The notes: generated by a model not told the origin, from the sequence alone. A stretch of DNA of 64,000 bases from Tetmemena sp. SeJ-2015 (GCA_027382625.1 JAJKFJ010023571.1:21204-85203); one strand, 5' to 3'; shown: positions 29,390 through 42,187, counted from the stretch's first letter. Translations and numbers: made by a program.

Positions 29390-30501
29390 ATGCGCGCTGC
29401 TCTAGTTGGCGTGGACTTCGGCAAAGGTGACTTTGCTGCGAGTTTAGATGAGCTTTCTCAGCTCGCTCTTTCTGCAGGGGCTGAGACTATCACAAGCATT
29501 GCATGTAAGCGATCTAGTCCTGATGCAGCGTTATTTGTCGGTTCAGGAAAAGCTGATGAGATTGCTCATGCGGTTACTGACCTTGATTTAGATCTGGTCA
29601 TATTCAATCACGCACTATCACCAGCGCAGCAGAGAAATTTGGAGCGCCATTTGAAGATTCGGGTGGTAGATCGCACTAGTCTGATTCTTGATATTTTCGC
29701 GCAGCGCGCTAAAAGCCATGAAGGTAAGGTTCAAGTTGAACTGGCACAATTGCAGCATTTAGCCACGCGTTTGGTTCGCGGGTGGACGCATCTTGAGCGC
29801 CAAAAAGGTGGTATCGGTTTACGTGGTCCAGGTGAGACGCAGTTGGAAACGGATCGCCGTTTGCTCGGTGAGCGCGTAAAGATGCTGAAGGCAAAGATGG
29901 AAAAACTGCATAAGCAAAGAGAAACGCAGCGTCGTTCGAGAGGCCGAAGCAGTGCGTTTACAGTGTCTTTGGTTGGTTATACAAATGCTGGTAAATCAAC
30001 ATTGTTTAATACTTTGACCAAGGCGGGAACGTATGCCGCAAATCAATTGTTTGCTACTTGGATACCACCTCGCGTCGTCTGTACTTAGATGGTGTTGGGA
30101 ATATTGTTGTTTCTGATACAGTTGGTTTTATTCGCGATTTGCCACATCAATTAGTTGCCTCCTTTAGGGCGACTTTAGAAGAAACGATACATGCAGATTT
30201 GTTATTGCATGTAGTCGATGGTGGTAGTGCCGTTCGCAATGATCAAATTGATCAAGTGAATCATGTGTTGAAGGAAATTGGTGCCGATCATATTCCGCAA
30301 TTATTGGTTTGGAATAAGATTGATCAGGCCGATTTGCCTCCTGCAATCGAGCGGGATGAATATGGTAAAATTAGCAGAGTTTTCGTTAGTGCAAAAAATG
30401 GTTTAGGTATTGATTTGTTGCGCAATGCGATCGTTGAGTTGATGCAAAAAGATGCAGGCAGTTCAGAACAAGTTGCGGATGTAATTGATATGAATAATTA
30501 G
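29390..30501 (+). CDS. hflX: Ribosome-associated GTPase HflX, one frameshift
   Basis: GTPase that splits stalled or stress-inactivated ribosomes. The N-terminal HflX domain includes VDRTSLILDIFAQRAKSHEG and the GIGLRGPGETQLETDRR linker, and the G domain has VGYTNAGKSTLFNTLTKAG. At about 30056 a T is missing (ACTTGG for ACTTTGG), shifting the frame between FAT and LDTTSRRLYL. The body continues to 30501 with VVSDTVGFIRDLPHQLV and WNKID. Full length once the base is restored. Confidence 0.93.
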
Positions 30502-30601
30502 GTTTCGGTTTGTGTTTCTTTTGTTCTATTTTAAAAACAGGACTTAAATAAATTGATGTCGCTCAGGTGTTGATCGTTGAAACGTATCTACACTAACAAA
30601 A

Positions 30602-31928
30602 ATGAGTGATTCCAAAGTAAGTTTTGCAAAAGTCCATTTAGTAATTAAATTCAACAATTTATCGGGTAATCAACGAATGCGAATTCCTTTTTTTAATCGC
30701 TTAAGGCCATTACTCTCTTTGAACGACCCGCAATGGGGGCGCGGTTCAAAAGGAGATAAGCCAGATGGTAGAAAACCAGAAGATGGTCCGCCAGATTTAG
30801 ATCAGCTTTGGCGAGATTTTAACCAATCGATCGCCCGTATGTTCGGTAAGAATGGCGGAGCTGATGGTGGTAATGGTGGTTCACCGAATGATTCTCTATT
30901 CGCGAAGATTGGCTTTGGCGTGATTCTCACGGTATTGGCTTTCTTCTGGATGATTAGTGGTTTTTTTATCGTACAAGAAGGTCAGACTGGCGTTATCACA
31001 ACATTTGGAAAGTATAGCTATCAGGCAAATCCGGGTTTTAATTGGCGTTGGCCTGCACCGATACAAGCGCATGAAATCGTCAATGTGCAGCAAGTTCGCA
31101 CGGTTGAAGTTGGTTATCGTAATAATGTAAAAAATAAACAGCCTAAAGAAGCCTTGATGTTAACTGATGACGAAAACATCATCGATATTCAATTTGCTGT
31201 TCAATATAAACTAAAAGATGCAGCGAAATGGTTGTATAGCAATCGCGATCAAGAAGAGATGATTCGTCAGGTTGCAGAGACTGCGATTCGTGAAATTGTT
31301 GGTCGCAGTAAGATGGATTTTGTTCTTTACGAAGGTCGCGAGAAGGTCGCGCTAGATGTTAATGTCTTGATGCAGCAGGTGTTGGATCGTTACGAGTCTG
31401 GTGCGCAGATCACGAATGTCACCATGCAAGCGGTACAGCCACCTGAGCAAGTGCAGGCAGCGTTTGATGATGCGGTAAAAGCTGGGCAAGATAAAGAACG
31501 TCAGAAAAATGAGGGCCAAGCTTATGCGAATGATGTTATTCCAAAAGCACGCGGCGAAGCTTCTCGCATGTTGCAAGATGCCGAAGGTTATCGTTCTAAA
31601 GTTGTAGCGAATGCTGAAGGTAATGTTTCTCGCTTTAAGCAGGTTTTGGTCGAATATCAAAAAGCGCCAGCGGTCACGCGTGATCGTATGTACTTGGAGA
31701 CAATGCAGCAGATTTTCTCCAGTACGACGAAGTTGATGATGGACGCAAAGAATTCGAACAATATGATTTATTTGCCTTGATAAATTAAATCTTCAAGGTG
31801 ATAGCGGCAATCGTACTAGTGCGCCAGCGACTCCTGTAACGTCACCGTCCGATACGATGACAACAGTAGAAGTAAGAGGAACGAAAGATGGTAGAACTCG
31901 CGATTCTCGCGACAGGGAGTCTCGTTAA
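30602..31928 (+). CDS. hflK: FtsH protease modulator HflK, one frameshift near the C-terminus
   Basis: SPFH-family membrane protein that, with HflC, cages FtsH. It has a Gly-rich N-terminal region (LNDPQWGRGS), a membrane helix (about 95-120), then the SPFH domain (GQTGVITTFGKYSYQANPGF). ATG 30602 has no clear ribosome site; ATG 30677 (MRIPFFNRLRP) may be the true start. At 31776 the frame shifts, and the open frame appears to end at 31780, but LDKLNLQGDSGNR continues in the next frame to TAA 31926-31928. That stop overlaps the hflC start as TAATG, which is good evidence for the longer gene. Confidence 0.92.
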
Positions 31929-32824
31929 TGAATAAGTTTATTTCATCGTTAATCGCCCTCGCCATTGCAGGCGTGGTATTTTATTCGACCATTTTTGTGG
32001 TTGATCAAAGATCGCATGCGATTGTCTTTGCACTCGGCGAAGTGAAGGCCGTGATTAGTGAACCAGGTTTGCATTTTAAATTACCACCTCCGTTTCAAAA
32101 TGTGATGTTTTTGGATAAGCGTATTTTGACGATCGAATCGCCAGAGGCAGATCGTTTTATTACTGCTGAAAAGAAAAACATTTTGGTCGATACCTATGTG
32201 AAGTGGCATATCACCGAACCAAAATTGTATTTCGTTAGCTTTGGTGGTGAAGAAGGGCGTGCTCGCGATCGTTTATCACAAATCGTTAAAGCTGCTTTGA
32301 ACGAAGAAATCACCAAGCGCTCGGTGCGCGATGTGATTTCTGGTGAACGTGACAAAGTCATGCAAGCTATTCGTAAAAAAGTGACCGACGAAGCGAAGCA
32401 AATTGGCGTTGAGATTGTTGATGTACGTTTGCAACGTGTTGACTATGTTGAGCAAATCAATAACTCTGTGTATGAACGTATGAAGGCGGAACGTAGCCGC
32501 GTAGCAAATGAATTGCGTTCTACAGGTTTTGCAGATTCTGAAAAGATTCGTGCTGATGCAGATCGTCAGCGGATTGTGATCTTGGCTGAAGCATACAAAG
32601 AAGCGCAGACGATCAGTGGTGCCGGTGATGCGGAGGCCGCAAAGATTTACTCGCAGGCTTTCAGTCAGAATGCAGAGTTTTATAAGTTTTATCGTAGTTT
32701 GGAAGCCTATCGCGCTAGCTTTAAGAGTAAGAGTGACATGATGGTAGTTGATCAAAACTCTGAATTCTTTAAGTATTTCAAAGCGCCTGGTGCGGGTAGT
32801 GCTGGAGCCGCGCCTAAAAAATAA
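31928..32824 (+). CDS. hflC: FtsH protease modulator HflC
   Basis: Partner of HflK in the SPFH complex around FtsH at the periplasmic face. 298 residues: N-terminal membrane helix (about 4-26), SPFH domain (DQRSHAIVFALGEVKAVI), then a long helical region rich in Glu/Arg (YERMKAERSRVANELRSTGF). The frame is intact and the gene is translationally coupled to hflK by TAATG. Confidence 0.96.
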   Translation: MNKFISSLIALAIAGVVFYSTIFVVDQRSHAIVFALGEVKAVISEPGLHFKLPPPFQNVMFLDKRILTIESPEADRFITAEKKNILVDTYVKWHITEPKLYFVSFGGEEGRARDRLSQIVKAALNEEITKRSVRDVISGERDKVMQAIRKKVTDEAKQIGVEIVDVRLQRVDYVEQINNSVYERMKAERSRVANELRSTGFADSEKIRADADRQRIVILAEAYKEAQTISGAGDAEAAKIYSQAFSQNAEFYKFYRSLEAYRASFKSKSDMMVVDQNSEFFKYFKAPGAGSAGAAPKK

Positions 32825-32852
32825 TTTAGCCTAAAAGTGGGTGTCGTTAGAT

Positions 32853-32881
32853 AGACTGCATTTCATTTTGAATTGCAGTCT
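32853..32881 (+). terminator. Terminator after hflC
   Basis: AGACTGCA and TGCAGTCT form an 8 bp perfect stem with a 13-nt loop, followed by a T-rich stretch. Confidence 0.6.
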
Positions 32882-32942
32882 TTCTAGTTTTTGCCCGATC
32901 TATTAATGTTTGCAGTATTGTTATTGCTGAAGATTGTTCCTT

Positions 32943-34094
32943 ATGCCAAATTGGCTACTCCCTGAAAATATTGCCGATGTATTGCCTTCCGAGGCGCGCA
33001 AGATTGAAGAATTACGTCGTGTTTTATTAGATAATTTTCGTTGCTATGGCTATGAATTAGTCATGCCTCCTATGCTTGAATACATCGAGTCTTTATTGAC
33101 TGGTGCTGGTCAAGATATGGATTTACGGACTTTCAAGTTGGTTGATCAAATATCTGGCCGTACCATGGGTGTACGTGCTGATATGACGACTCAAGTAGCG
33201 CGTATTGATGCACATTTGTTAAATCGTAAGTCAGTAACCCGCCTTTGCTATGCTGGTAGTGTGTTGCATACGCGACCATCCGGATTGCATGCGACGCGTG
33301 AACCACTGCAAATCGGTGGTGAAATCTACGGACATGCTGGTTTAGAAGCCGACGCTGAAATTCAAGAGTTGATGTTGGCATCTTTGGCACTAGCGAATAT
33401 TTCTGAAGTGCGTTTAGATTTATGTCATGTGGGTGTTTTACGAGCATTGCTCAATAGCGACGAAGCGTCGAAGAGACATGAATCGCAATTGTTTGCGTTG
33501 TTAGAGGCGAAAGATTTACCTGCCTTGAGGGAATTAACAAAAGACTTTCAACCAGAGATCCGTCAAGCTTTATTGGATTTGCCAAATTTATATGGCGATA
33601 AATCCATTATTCAAAAAGCGCGTGAAATTTTGCCCAAACTCGATGGGATTGCGATAGCATTGAATGAGTTGGCCTATTTGGTTGAATTGGCTGGCAATGC
33701 AAAAGTGACGGTTGATTTGGCTGATTTGCGCGGGTATCACTATCATAGTGGTGTGATGTTTAACGCTTTTGTACCTGGATTGCCAAATGCCGTGGCGCGT
33801 GGTGGTCGGTATGATCATGTTGGAGAGGCATTTGGTCGTGCCCGTCCAGCGACAGGATTTTCTTTAGATTTACGTGAGTTGGCGCGTTTGATGCCATCGG
33901 CAGAACGTAAGAACGCAATCTTGGCGCCTTGGAGTCAGGATCCTGCGTTGCGGATGAAGATCAATGAATTACGTCAAGCGGGTGAGGTGGTGATTCAAAA
34001 TCTCCCCGGTCACGAGAATGAACAGGACGAATTTGAATGCACACGCATGGTCGAATTCGATGGTGGTCAATGGATTTTAAAAACTGTAGGTTGA
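32943..34094 (+). CDS. hisZ: ATP phosphoribosyltransferase regulatory subunit HisZ
   Basis: A histidyl-tRNA-synthetase-like protein without synthetase function that pairs with short-form HisG to start histidine synthesis. It has 383 residues from [15 protein letters not shown]; an in-frame TTG three codons upstream lacks support. Motif-2-like [20 protein letters not shown] is present, and the anticodon-binding domain of true HisS is absent. The hisZ-purA pairing next to hflC is standard in betaproteobacteria. Confidence 0.94.
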   Translation: MPNWLLPENIADVLPSEARKIEELRRVLLDNFRCYGYELVMPPMLEYIESLLTGAGQDMDLRTFKLVDQISGRTMGVRADMTTQVARIDAHLLNRKSVTRLCYAGSVLHTRPSGLHATREPLQIGGEIYGHAGLEADAEIQELMLASLALANISEVRLDLCHVGVLRALLNSDEASKRHESQLFALLEAKDLPALRELTKDFQPEIRQALLDLPNLYGDKSIIQKAREILPKLDGIAIALNELAYLVELAGNAKVTVDLADLRGYHYHSGVMFNAFVPGLPNAVARGGRYDHVGEAFGRARPATGFSLDLRELARLMPSAERKNAILAPWSQDPALRMKINELRQAGEVVIQNLPGHENEQDEFECTRMVEFDGGQWILKTVG

Positions 34095-34097
34095 TGA

Positions 34098-35414
<1,317 letters not shown>

Positions 35415-35425
35415 AGATAGAGACG

Positions 35426-35953
35426 ATGTCGAATTTGAAGAATCCAGAGCAAAATGATTTGTGGGTCTCGTGGGATGAATATCATCGCGCAATTGAGCTT
35501 TTGGCGTTGAAGGTTCACGAATCTGGTCTGCAATTTGATCACATCTTGTGTTTGGCGCGTGGCGGTCTCAGAATAGGCGATGTGTTTTCTCGGCTATTTA
35601 AACTGCCATTGAGTGTACTTTCAGTCAGTTCTTATCGCGGTAGCGCTGGACAAGAACAGGGGCAAATTCAGATCGGCGGTAGTATTGCCAGTGTCGAGAA
35701 AAGCCTTTCCGGTCGTGTCTTGTTGGTAGATGATTTGGTGGATTCTGGTGTTACATTTAGAGAAGTGCAGCCATGGCTGAGACGCCATCATCCCGAGATC
35801 ACCGAGATGAAAAGTGCTGTGATCTGGGTGAAGTCAGTTTCTGTCGTGGTTCCTGATTTTTATCTACAGTACTTAGAAGGTTCACCGTGGATACATCAGC
35901 CATTTGAGATCTACGATACCTTGTCAATTCAGGATCTTGCTGCACAAGAATAA
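35426..35953 (+). CDS. Phosphoribosyltransferase (hypoxanthine/xanthine-guanine type)
   Basis: 175 residues of the type I phosphoribosyltransferase fold. The PRPP-binding loop is RVLLVDDLVDSGVTF, and LCLARGGLRIGDVFSR lies earlier. WIHQPFEIYDTL near the C-terminus resembles xanthine-guanine phosphoribosyltransferases. It starts 11 bp after purA, so purine salvage is likely; the exact base is not decided by sequence alone. Confidence 0.88.
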   Translation: MSNLKNPEQNDLWVSWDEYHRAIELLALKVHESGLQFDHILCLARGGLRIGDVFSRLFKLPLSVLSVSSYRGSAGQEQGQIQIGGSIASVEKSLSGRVLLVDDLVDSGVTFREVQPWLRRHHPEITEMKSAVIWVKSVSVVVPDFYLQYLEGSPWIHQPFEIYDTLSIQDLAAQE

Positions 35954-35994
35954 ACATTTGCGATATGTGGTCTGAGCGAGTTTGATCGTAGAAC

Positions 35995-36029
35995 AAAGAC
36001 GGATTTTATTTATTAAATCCGTCTTTTTT
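35995..36029 (+). terminator. Rho-independent terminator of the purA operon
   Basis: A 12 bp perfect stem, AAAGACGGATTT and AAATCCGTCTTT, with an 8-nt loop and a six-T tail. Confidence 0.9.
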
Positions 36030-36137
36030 ATTCATTAAGTGTGTATTTGTTGTTGCTACTATTCTTCTGAGGTTGACGTTCAGAAAAGTATTTTTTATGA
36101 CAGTTTTCAGCGATTATATTTTCTTCGATTTGAAATA

Positions 36138-36169
36138 AAAAAAGCCGTTGACGAATCAACGGCTTTTTT
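36138..36169 (-). terminator. Terminator downstream of tRNA-Leu
   Basis: A 14 bp stem with A and T ends (core GCCGTTGA / TCAACGGC, loop CGAA) lies 22 bp beyond the 3' end of tRNA-Leu on the minus strand. It is symmetrical, so it may act in both directions. Confidence 0.85.
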
Positions 36170-36190
36170 AAGTAATCGAGCGAATAATGC

Positions 36191-36275
36191 TGGTGCCCAC
36201 GGAGGGACTCGAACCCCCACACCCGAAGGCACATGGACCTGAACCATGCGCGTCTACCAATTCCGCCACGTGGGC
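36191..36275 (-). tRNA. tRNA-Leu (anticodon CAG)
   Basis: 85 nt with encoded CCA and a long variable arm. On the minus strand the acceptor is GCCCACG, the D arm is GGCGGAATTGGTAGACGC, the anticodon loop is TTCAGGT, and the T loop is TTCGAGT. All stems pair. Confidence 0.95.
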
Positions 36276-36547
36276 AACGGAGACCGAGATTATAAAGTAA
36301 TGTCTCACAAAGTCAATGTATTAAAAGTCGCGCCAGCTTATAGGATGCGTGTAATTGACTAACATTTGTATCGAATGTAACGATCAAATACAGATCAAAT
36401 GCAGCCCAACTGCCGATAAGTCGCAGATAAACAGCGACACTTTTTGCAAAGGCTAGGTATTTTTAAATTTACCCGATAAACTATGTTTATCTACTGACGG
36501 TTGCATAATGTTGTAGCCTTAATCAATTACAAAGAGATTTCAACGTT

Positions 36548-39004
36548 TTGAATAAACATCTTTATTCCATTCCAAGTCGAGAAGATATTCTTGGCATCCT
36601 GCGCGCGTCAAAAACAAGTTTGAAGACAACATCGATTGCAAAAAAATTAGGCGTAAAACCTGAGGAGATCGAAGGCATGGCGAAAAGGCTGAAAGCAATG
36701 GAGCGTGAGGGACAAATTGCTCAAGATAAGGCTGGTAATTTCACTGCGTTGTCGCAAGAAAATCTGATTGTCGGAAGAGTGAGTAGTCATCGTGATGGAT
36801 ATGGTTTCTTGACGCCAGATGATGGTAGTCCTGATCTATTTTTGCCTGAACGCGAGATGGCGCGTATCTTAAATGGTGACCGCGTTAGCGCACGCGTTGT
36901 CGGTACTGATCGCAAGGGACGTTTAGAGGGAAGTGTTTCGGAAATTCTTGAGCGTGCTAATACACATATTATTGGTCGCTTGATTCAGGAAAGCGGTGTT
37001 TGGCTAATTGCGCCAGAAGATAATCGCATTAATCAAGATATTTTGTTGGCCGGTTCGCCCGGTAAAGCGAAGGCTGGGCAAGTGGTGAGTGTTGAGTTGG
37101 TTGAGCAACCAACTAAATATTCTCAGGCGCTTGGAAAAATCGTGGAGATTCTCGGTGAGATTGATGATCCTGGAATTGAGATCGAAATCGCGGTGCGAAA
37201 ATTTGGTGTGCCACACGAATTCTCTGATGCGGCACAAAAAGCAGCAATTAAATTGCCCTTTGATGTTGGCGCCAAAGATCTCGATGAGCGGGTTGATCTG
37301 CGTGATATCGCATTGGTGACGATTGATGGCGAAGACGCCGCGACTTCGATGATGCGGTATATTGCGAGCCCTGTAAAATTGGTCGGGAGAAGGGGTACCG
37401 CTTGTTGGTCGCGATTGCCGATGTAAGTCATTATGTGAAGCCGAATGACGCGATTGATCAAGATGCATTGTTGCGTAGCACTTCCGTATACTTTCCGCGT
37501 CGTGTGATTCCCATGTTGCCGGAAAAATTATCAAACGGTCTGTGTTCTTTAAATCCAAATGTAGATAGATTGACTTTGGTTTGCGATATGGTGATTTCGC
37601 TAGATGGCGAAGTGACGGCATATCAATTTTATCCTGCAGTCATCCACTCTGCTGCGCGTTTTACCTATACTGAGGTTGCCGCAATTTTAGGAAACACCAA
37701 AGGGCCTGAAGCTAACAAACGACTCACTTTGGTACCACATTTACTGCATCTTTATGAGGCTTTTCAAGTTTTATTGAAAGCACGTCACCGTCGTGGTGCA
37801 ATTGATTTTGAAACAACCGAAACCTATATTGTTGCTAATGCGGCTGGCAAGATTGAGAAAATTTTGCCGCGTACACGTAATGATGCCCATCGTTTGATTG
37901 AAGAATGTATGTTGGCGGCCAATGTTTGTGCCGCCAGCTTGTTACAAGAATATGATCACTTTGGTGTGTATCGTATTCATGCTGGTCCTACTAAAGAAAA
38001 ATTGACACAGGTGCGCAATTTCTTGCGTCAAGTTGGTTTGAATTTGACCGGAGGCGATTCGCCTTCTGCATCGGATTATGCGCAATTGATGGAAAAAATT
38101 AAGAGTCGACCAGATTCGCAGTTATTACAAACGATGTTGCTGCGTTCTATGCAGCAAGCGGTGTATAGCCAGATAATATTGGTCACTTTGGATTGTCTTA
38201 CGACGCGTATGCGCACTTTACTAGCCCAATTCGCCGCTATCCCGATTTGTTAACCCACCGTGCAATTAAAGCGATTTTGCAAGGCAAAAAATACGAGCCT
38301 AAAGAATCGACACGAGTATTTTAAATACCACGATTTCAAATGCAGCGCGCAAGCAAATGGCAGCGGATCGTGCTGCAGGTAAAGAGCGTCAGCAAAAAGA
38401 ACAAACGATTTGGGATATGCTGGGAACTCATTGCTCCGCGAATGAGCGGCGCGCCGATGAAGCTTCGCGCGATGTGGAAGCTTGGCTAAAGTGTTATTAC
38501 ATGAAGAGTAAGTTAGGTGAAGAATTCATGGGCACGATTTCTGGAGTAACTCAATTTGGATTGTTTGTACAACTAGATGAAATGTTCGTTGAAGGTTTAG
38601 TCCACATTACGGAACTTGGCGCGGATTATTTCCAGTTTGACGAAGCGCGACATGAGTTGCGTGGTGAACGTAGCGGAAAGCGTTATCAATTGACCGATAA
38701 AGTGAAAGTAGTCGTTAGCCGCGTAGATATTGATGCACGAAAGATTGATTTGTCTTTGGCGACAAGTGCGGTACCAAATCGATTTCCAAAAACACGTGAG
38801 TTAGAAGAAGTTGCTACAACTCGTCAACCGAAGCGTGGTGCAGTTAGTCGATCTGCCAATACGGCGACAGCTAAAACGCAAAAAGAGCTTGGTTCGTATG
38901 CAGAAGCTTCGGTGAGTAAACCAAAACGTAAAAAGGCGAGCACAGCGGCAGCGAGTAACGAGCGAAAATCCAAATCCGTGCGAAGTGCGCGTAAGAAACG
39001 CTGA
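36548..39004 (+). pseudogene. rnr: Ribonuclease R, frame-broken
   Basis: Processive 3'-5' exoribonuclease of the RNB family. In order: helix-turn-helix (about 1-70), cold-shock domains (SSHRDGYGFLTPDDGSPDLF), RNB catalytic domain (VAIADVSHYVKPNDAID holds the metal-binding Asp residues), S1 domain (GTISGVTQFGLFVQLDEMF) and a Lys/Arg-rich tail. Breaks: about 37,395 (before LLVAIADVS), about 38,167, and about 38,322, where GTATTTTAAAT lacks an A for [30 protein letters not shown] is readable between the last two. The gene is of normal length. Confidence 0.92.
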
Positions 39005-39162
39005 TCTTGTTAGTTACGGCTTGCATGTCATAGCGCGTACATATTGAATGAGAGCACGGAGATATTTCAATTCCACAAATTGCTGTAGCAATATATATGC
39101 AGCCACAAGTGGAGAAATATTATATGTGCGATGAAGAATTAATTTAGTAAGAGAATGAAATA

Positions 39163-39909
39163 ATGAAAAGCAAAATGATTTTTGGCTTCCATGCCGTGAC
39201 TTCCCGTATTCGTCATGAAGCATCTTCAGTTGAAGAAATTTATGTTGATAGCGATCGTTCAGATCGTCGTATGCAAGAATTGATTCATGCGGCAAGATCC
39301 GCAGGGATTCGAATTATTCAAGCGGACGATCAACGCTTATCAAATATCGTTGGTACTCGTCGGCATCAAGGTGTTGTTGCAAAAGCGGGTGAATTATCGC
39401 TCGCACGTAATTTAGATGAATTATTAGATGCGATTGAAGGACCACCGTTATTGTTGATCTTGGATGGTATTACCGATCCACATAATTTGGGCGCATGCTT
39501 GCGTGTTGCAGATGGTGTTGGTGCGCATGCGGTGATTGCGCCAAAAGATCGTGCTGTCGGTTTAAATGCTACCGCAGAAAAAGTGGCAAGTGGTGCGGCT
39601 GAAACCGTGCCATACATTACTGTGACCAATTTGGCGCGAACCATTCGTGATTTGAAAGAACGCGATATTTGGATCATTGGAACCTCAGATGATGTCGAGA
39701 AAACGATTTATGATGTCGATTTTAAAGGTGGTATCGCAATTGTGATGGGTAATGAAGGCGAGGGCATGCGTCGTTTAACCAGAGAAAACTGCGATATGCT
39801 TGTACAAATTCCTATGTTGGGTTCTGTGGAAAGTTTAAATGTGTCGGTGGCGTCAGGCGTTTGTTTATACGAGGCACGACGTCAACGTATAGCAGCACAG
39901 ACAGCATAA
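39163..39909 (+). CDS. rlmB: 23S rRNA (guanosine-2'-O-)-methyltransferase RlmB
   Basis: SPOUT-family enzyme that methylates G2251 of 23S rRNA. It has 248 residues, with an N-terminal substrate domain (about 1-75) and a SPOUT domain with the knot motifs [33 protein letters not shown] and [17 protein letters not shown]. The position after rnr is conserved in proteobacteria. A GAGAATGAAATA stretch precedes the ATG. Confidence 0.96.
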   Translation: MKSKMIFGFHAVTSRIRHEASSVEEIYVDSDRSDRRMQELIHAARSAGIRIIQADDQRLSNIVGTRRHQGVVAKAGELSLARNLDELLDAIEGPPLLLILDGITDPHNLGACLRVADGVGAHAVIAPKDRAVGLNATAEKVASGAAETVPYITVTNLARTIRDLKERDIWIIGTSDDVEKTIYDVDFKGGIAIVMGNEGEGMRRLTRENCDMLVQIPMLGSVESLNVSVASGVCLYEARRQRIAAQTA

Positions 39910-40064
39910 TAAGCAGCGTTTTCCCTCCGCATCACATAGTTTTTGTTGAGTCTAATACCAAGAAATATGTGATGCTCTGCGTCATTTTTAAAAAAACATT
40001 ACACTGCTGTTTGTTTTTCTGCATGTGCGCTTCTGCACAGACTCACCTCATTTGATTTAGTACC

Positions 40065-40811
40065 ATGTTTAAGCAACTACGCGAAGATATCGCCAGCATT
40101 ATTCAACGTGACCCTGCAGCTCGTAATACCTGGGAGGTGATTACTTGTTACCCAGGCTTGCAGGCGATTGTGATGCATAGTTGGGCGCAATGGTGTTGGA
40201 CGCATGGTATGAAATGGCTAGGACGGTTTATCGCTCACTTAGCGCGTATTTTCACCGGCATCGAGATTCACCCAGGCGCAACAATCGGTAAACGGGTTTT
40301 TATTGATCATGGATTTGGTGTGGTGATCGGTGAGACCGCCGTAGTTGGCGATGATTGTACGATTTATCAGGGGGTGACCCTAGGTGGTACTTCTTTGACT
40401 AAGGGAGCTAAACGTCATCCGACCTTGGAGCAAGGCGTGATTGTGGGAGCTGGCGCTAAGGTGTTAGGTGGGTTTACGGTTGGGGCGGGAGCTAAGATCG
40501 GTTCAAACTCTGTTGTGATTAAGCCTGTTCCTGCGGGGGCCACAGCGGTTGGTAATCCAGCCCACATTGTTCAATCAAACAAAGATAAAGATGCAGAGAA
40601 ATCGCCTTTGAGCTTTAGTGCCTACGGCCTCAGTGCGAATGGAGACGATCCAATCTCTAAGGCGTTTCGCCAACTGACTGAGCATGTGTGCTCACAGCAA
40701 GAGCAAATTGAAAAACTACGCGCTGCGATTCAAGTTGCTGGAATTGTTTGTGAGAAATCGCTCAATGAAAAACGTATTGATGCGGAAGAGATTTCGCAAT
40801 TAGTCGATTAG
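40065..40811 (+). CDS. cysE: Serine O-acetyltransferase
   Basis: Acetylates serine from acetyl-CoA, the committed step of cysteine synthesis. It has 248 residues of the short (EpsC/SrpH-like) form. A left-handed beta-helix of hexapeptide repeats begins at [20 protein letters not shown] and includes [20 protein letters not shown] and [21 protein letters not shown] helical C-terminal extension follows (about 190-248). No ribosome site is clear. Confidence 0.94.
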   Translation: MFKQLREDIASIIQRDPAARNTWEVITCYPGLQAIVMHSWAQWCWTHGMKWLGRFIAHLARIFTGIEIHPGATIGKRVFIDHGFGVVIGETAVVGDDCTIYQGVTLGGTSLTKGAKRHPTLEQGVIVGAGAKVLGGFTVGAGAKIGSNSVVIKPVPAGATAVGNPAHIVQSNKDKDAEKSPLSFSAYGLSANGDDPISKAFRQLTEHVCSQQEQIEKLRAAIQVAGIVCEKSLNEKRIDAEEISQLVD

Positions 40812-40887
40812 CGTACTCGAAGATTTTTTATTGAAGATTTTTGAAATAATAAATGTGTCGTAATCGGCAATTAACTAGAAATTGACG

Positions 40888-40920
40888 CCTGATGATTGTG
40901 TATCCGCATCATCAGGTTTT
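40888..40920 (+). terminator. Terminator of cysE
   Basis: A 9 bp perfect stem, CCTGATGAT and ATCATCAGG, with an 11-nt loop and a TTTT tail. Confidence 0.75.
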
Positions 40921-40941
40921 GTGTAAATAAATTGAATTGTT

Positions 40942-40964
40942 AACACATCATGTTTTGATGTGTT
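40942..40964. repeat. Inverted repeat upstream of dusA
   Basis: AACACATCA and TGATGTGTT form a perfect 9 bp inverted repeat with a 5-nt spacer, about 40 bp upstream of a candidate -10 TACAAT (41003-41008). It could be an operator or a small hairpin; no regulator is identified. Confidence 0.5.
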
Positions 40965-41013
40965 GATCGCCGGATAGCCAGGCGGTCGGTTTGTAGCCGC
41001 GGTACAATAGCGT

Positions 41014-42060
41014 TTGTTTGATTTTCTCCTGCTTGCTATTGTGAATTCTCCTATTATTCCCTCTCGTCGTATTTCCGTCGCCCCTATGATGGATTGGTCT
41101 GATCGCCATTGCCGTCTGTTTCATCGCTATATTTCTCGCCATACTTGGTTGTATACCGAGATGGTAACGACTGGCGCAATTTTGTATGGTGATCTAGGAC
41201 GTCATTTGGATTTCAATAAGGAAGAGCATCCTGTCGCTTTACAATTAGGTGGTAGCGAACCAGCGGATTTGGCAAGTGCTGCAAAGCGTGGACAGGAGTG
41301 GGGTTACGATGAAATTAACCTAAATTGTGGTTGCCCATCAGAGCGTGTACAAAAAGGGGCATTTGGTGCTTGTTTAATGGCTGAGCCGCAATTGGTTGCC
41401 GATTGTGTTAAAGCTATGCGTGATGTGGTTGATATTGATGTCACGGTGAAGCACCGAATCGGTATCGATCAAGTTGATTCGTATGATTTTGTTCGTGATT
41501 TTGTGGGGCAAGTCGCCGATGCGGGCTGTAAAACGTTTATCGTGCATGCACGAAACGCGATTCTTAAAGGTCTTTCACCAAAAGAAAATCGTGAAGTGCC
41601 GCCACTGAAATATGACTACGCTTACCAATTAAAGAAAGACTTCCCCAACCTTGAAATTATTATCAATGGCGGTATCAAGACGGTAGAAGAGATCGATACA
41701 CATTTATTGCATGTGGATGGTGTGATGTTGGGACGCGAGGCTTACCATAACCCTTATGTCATGAGTAGTTTTGATCAACGATATTACGGCGATCAAGCTC
41801 CGTCGCGATCACGTGAACAAGTTGTGTTAGCCATGATCCCATATATCGCTGAACAGCTAAAAAAACATGGAGATGGCGGAAAAGGTCTAAAGTTAAATAG
41901 TATTACGCGGCACATGTTAGGTCTGACATTTGGTTTGATTGGTGCACGCGCGTTTCGCCAAACTTTGTCAGACTCCAAAAAGCTTGCTGAAGGAAGTCCA
42001 CAATTGTTGATGGAGGCTTTACTTCAAGTAAAGGACGCTAATCCCGACTTGTTGGTCTAA
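41014..42060 (+). CDS. dusA: tRNA-dihydrouridine(20/20a) synthase
   Basis: Flavoenzyme that reduces U20 and U20a in the tRNA D loop. It has up to 348 residues. Family motifs: SVAPMMDWSDRHCRLFHRYI, EINLNCGCPSERVQKGAFGA (containing the catalytic Cys) and IINGGIKTVEEI for FMN phosphate. ATG 41014 gives the N-terminal MFDFLLLAIVN; GTG 41041 (VNSPIIPSRRISV) is a possible start nearer the conserved core. RRIS-APMMDWSD is typical of DusA as opposed to DusB/C. Confidence 0.95.
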   Translation: MFDFLLLAIVNSPIIPSRRISVAPMMDWSDRHCRLFHRYISRHTWLYTEMVTTGAILYGDLGRHLDFNKEEHPVALQLGGSEPADLASAAKRGQEWGYDEINLNCGCPSERVQKGAFGACLMAEPQLVADCVKAMRDVVDIDVTVKHRIGIDQVDSYDFVRDFVGQVADAGCKTFIVHARNAILKGLSPKENREVPPLKYDYAYQLKKDFPNLEIIINGGIKTVEEIDTHLLHVDGVMLGREAYHNPYVMSSFDQRYYGDQAPSRSREQVVLAMIPYIAEQLKKHGDGGKGLKLNSITRHMLGLTFGLIGARAFRQTLSDSKKLAEGSPQLLMEALLQVKDANPDLLV

Positions 42061-42187
42061 TTTATTTACCAATTTGGACGTCTCAATTCCGATATTGCTG
42101 AGCTATTTACAGGAGTAATGCCTGTACATGCATCGACACTCAGTAGTACTAATATTTCATAATTGATTTAATTGTGTATTTGCTTAG

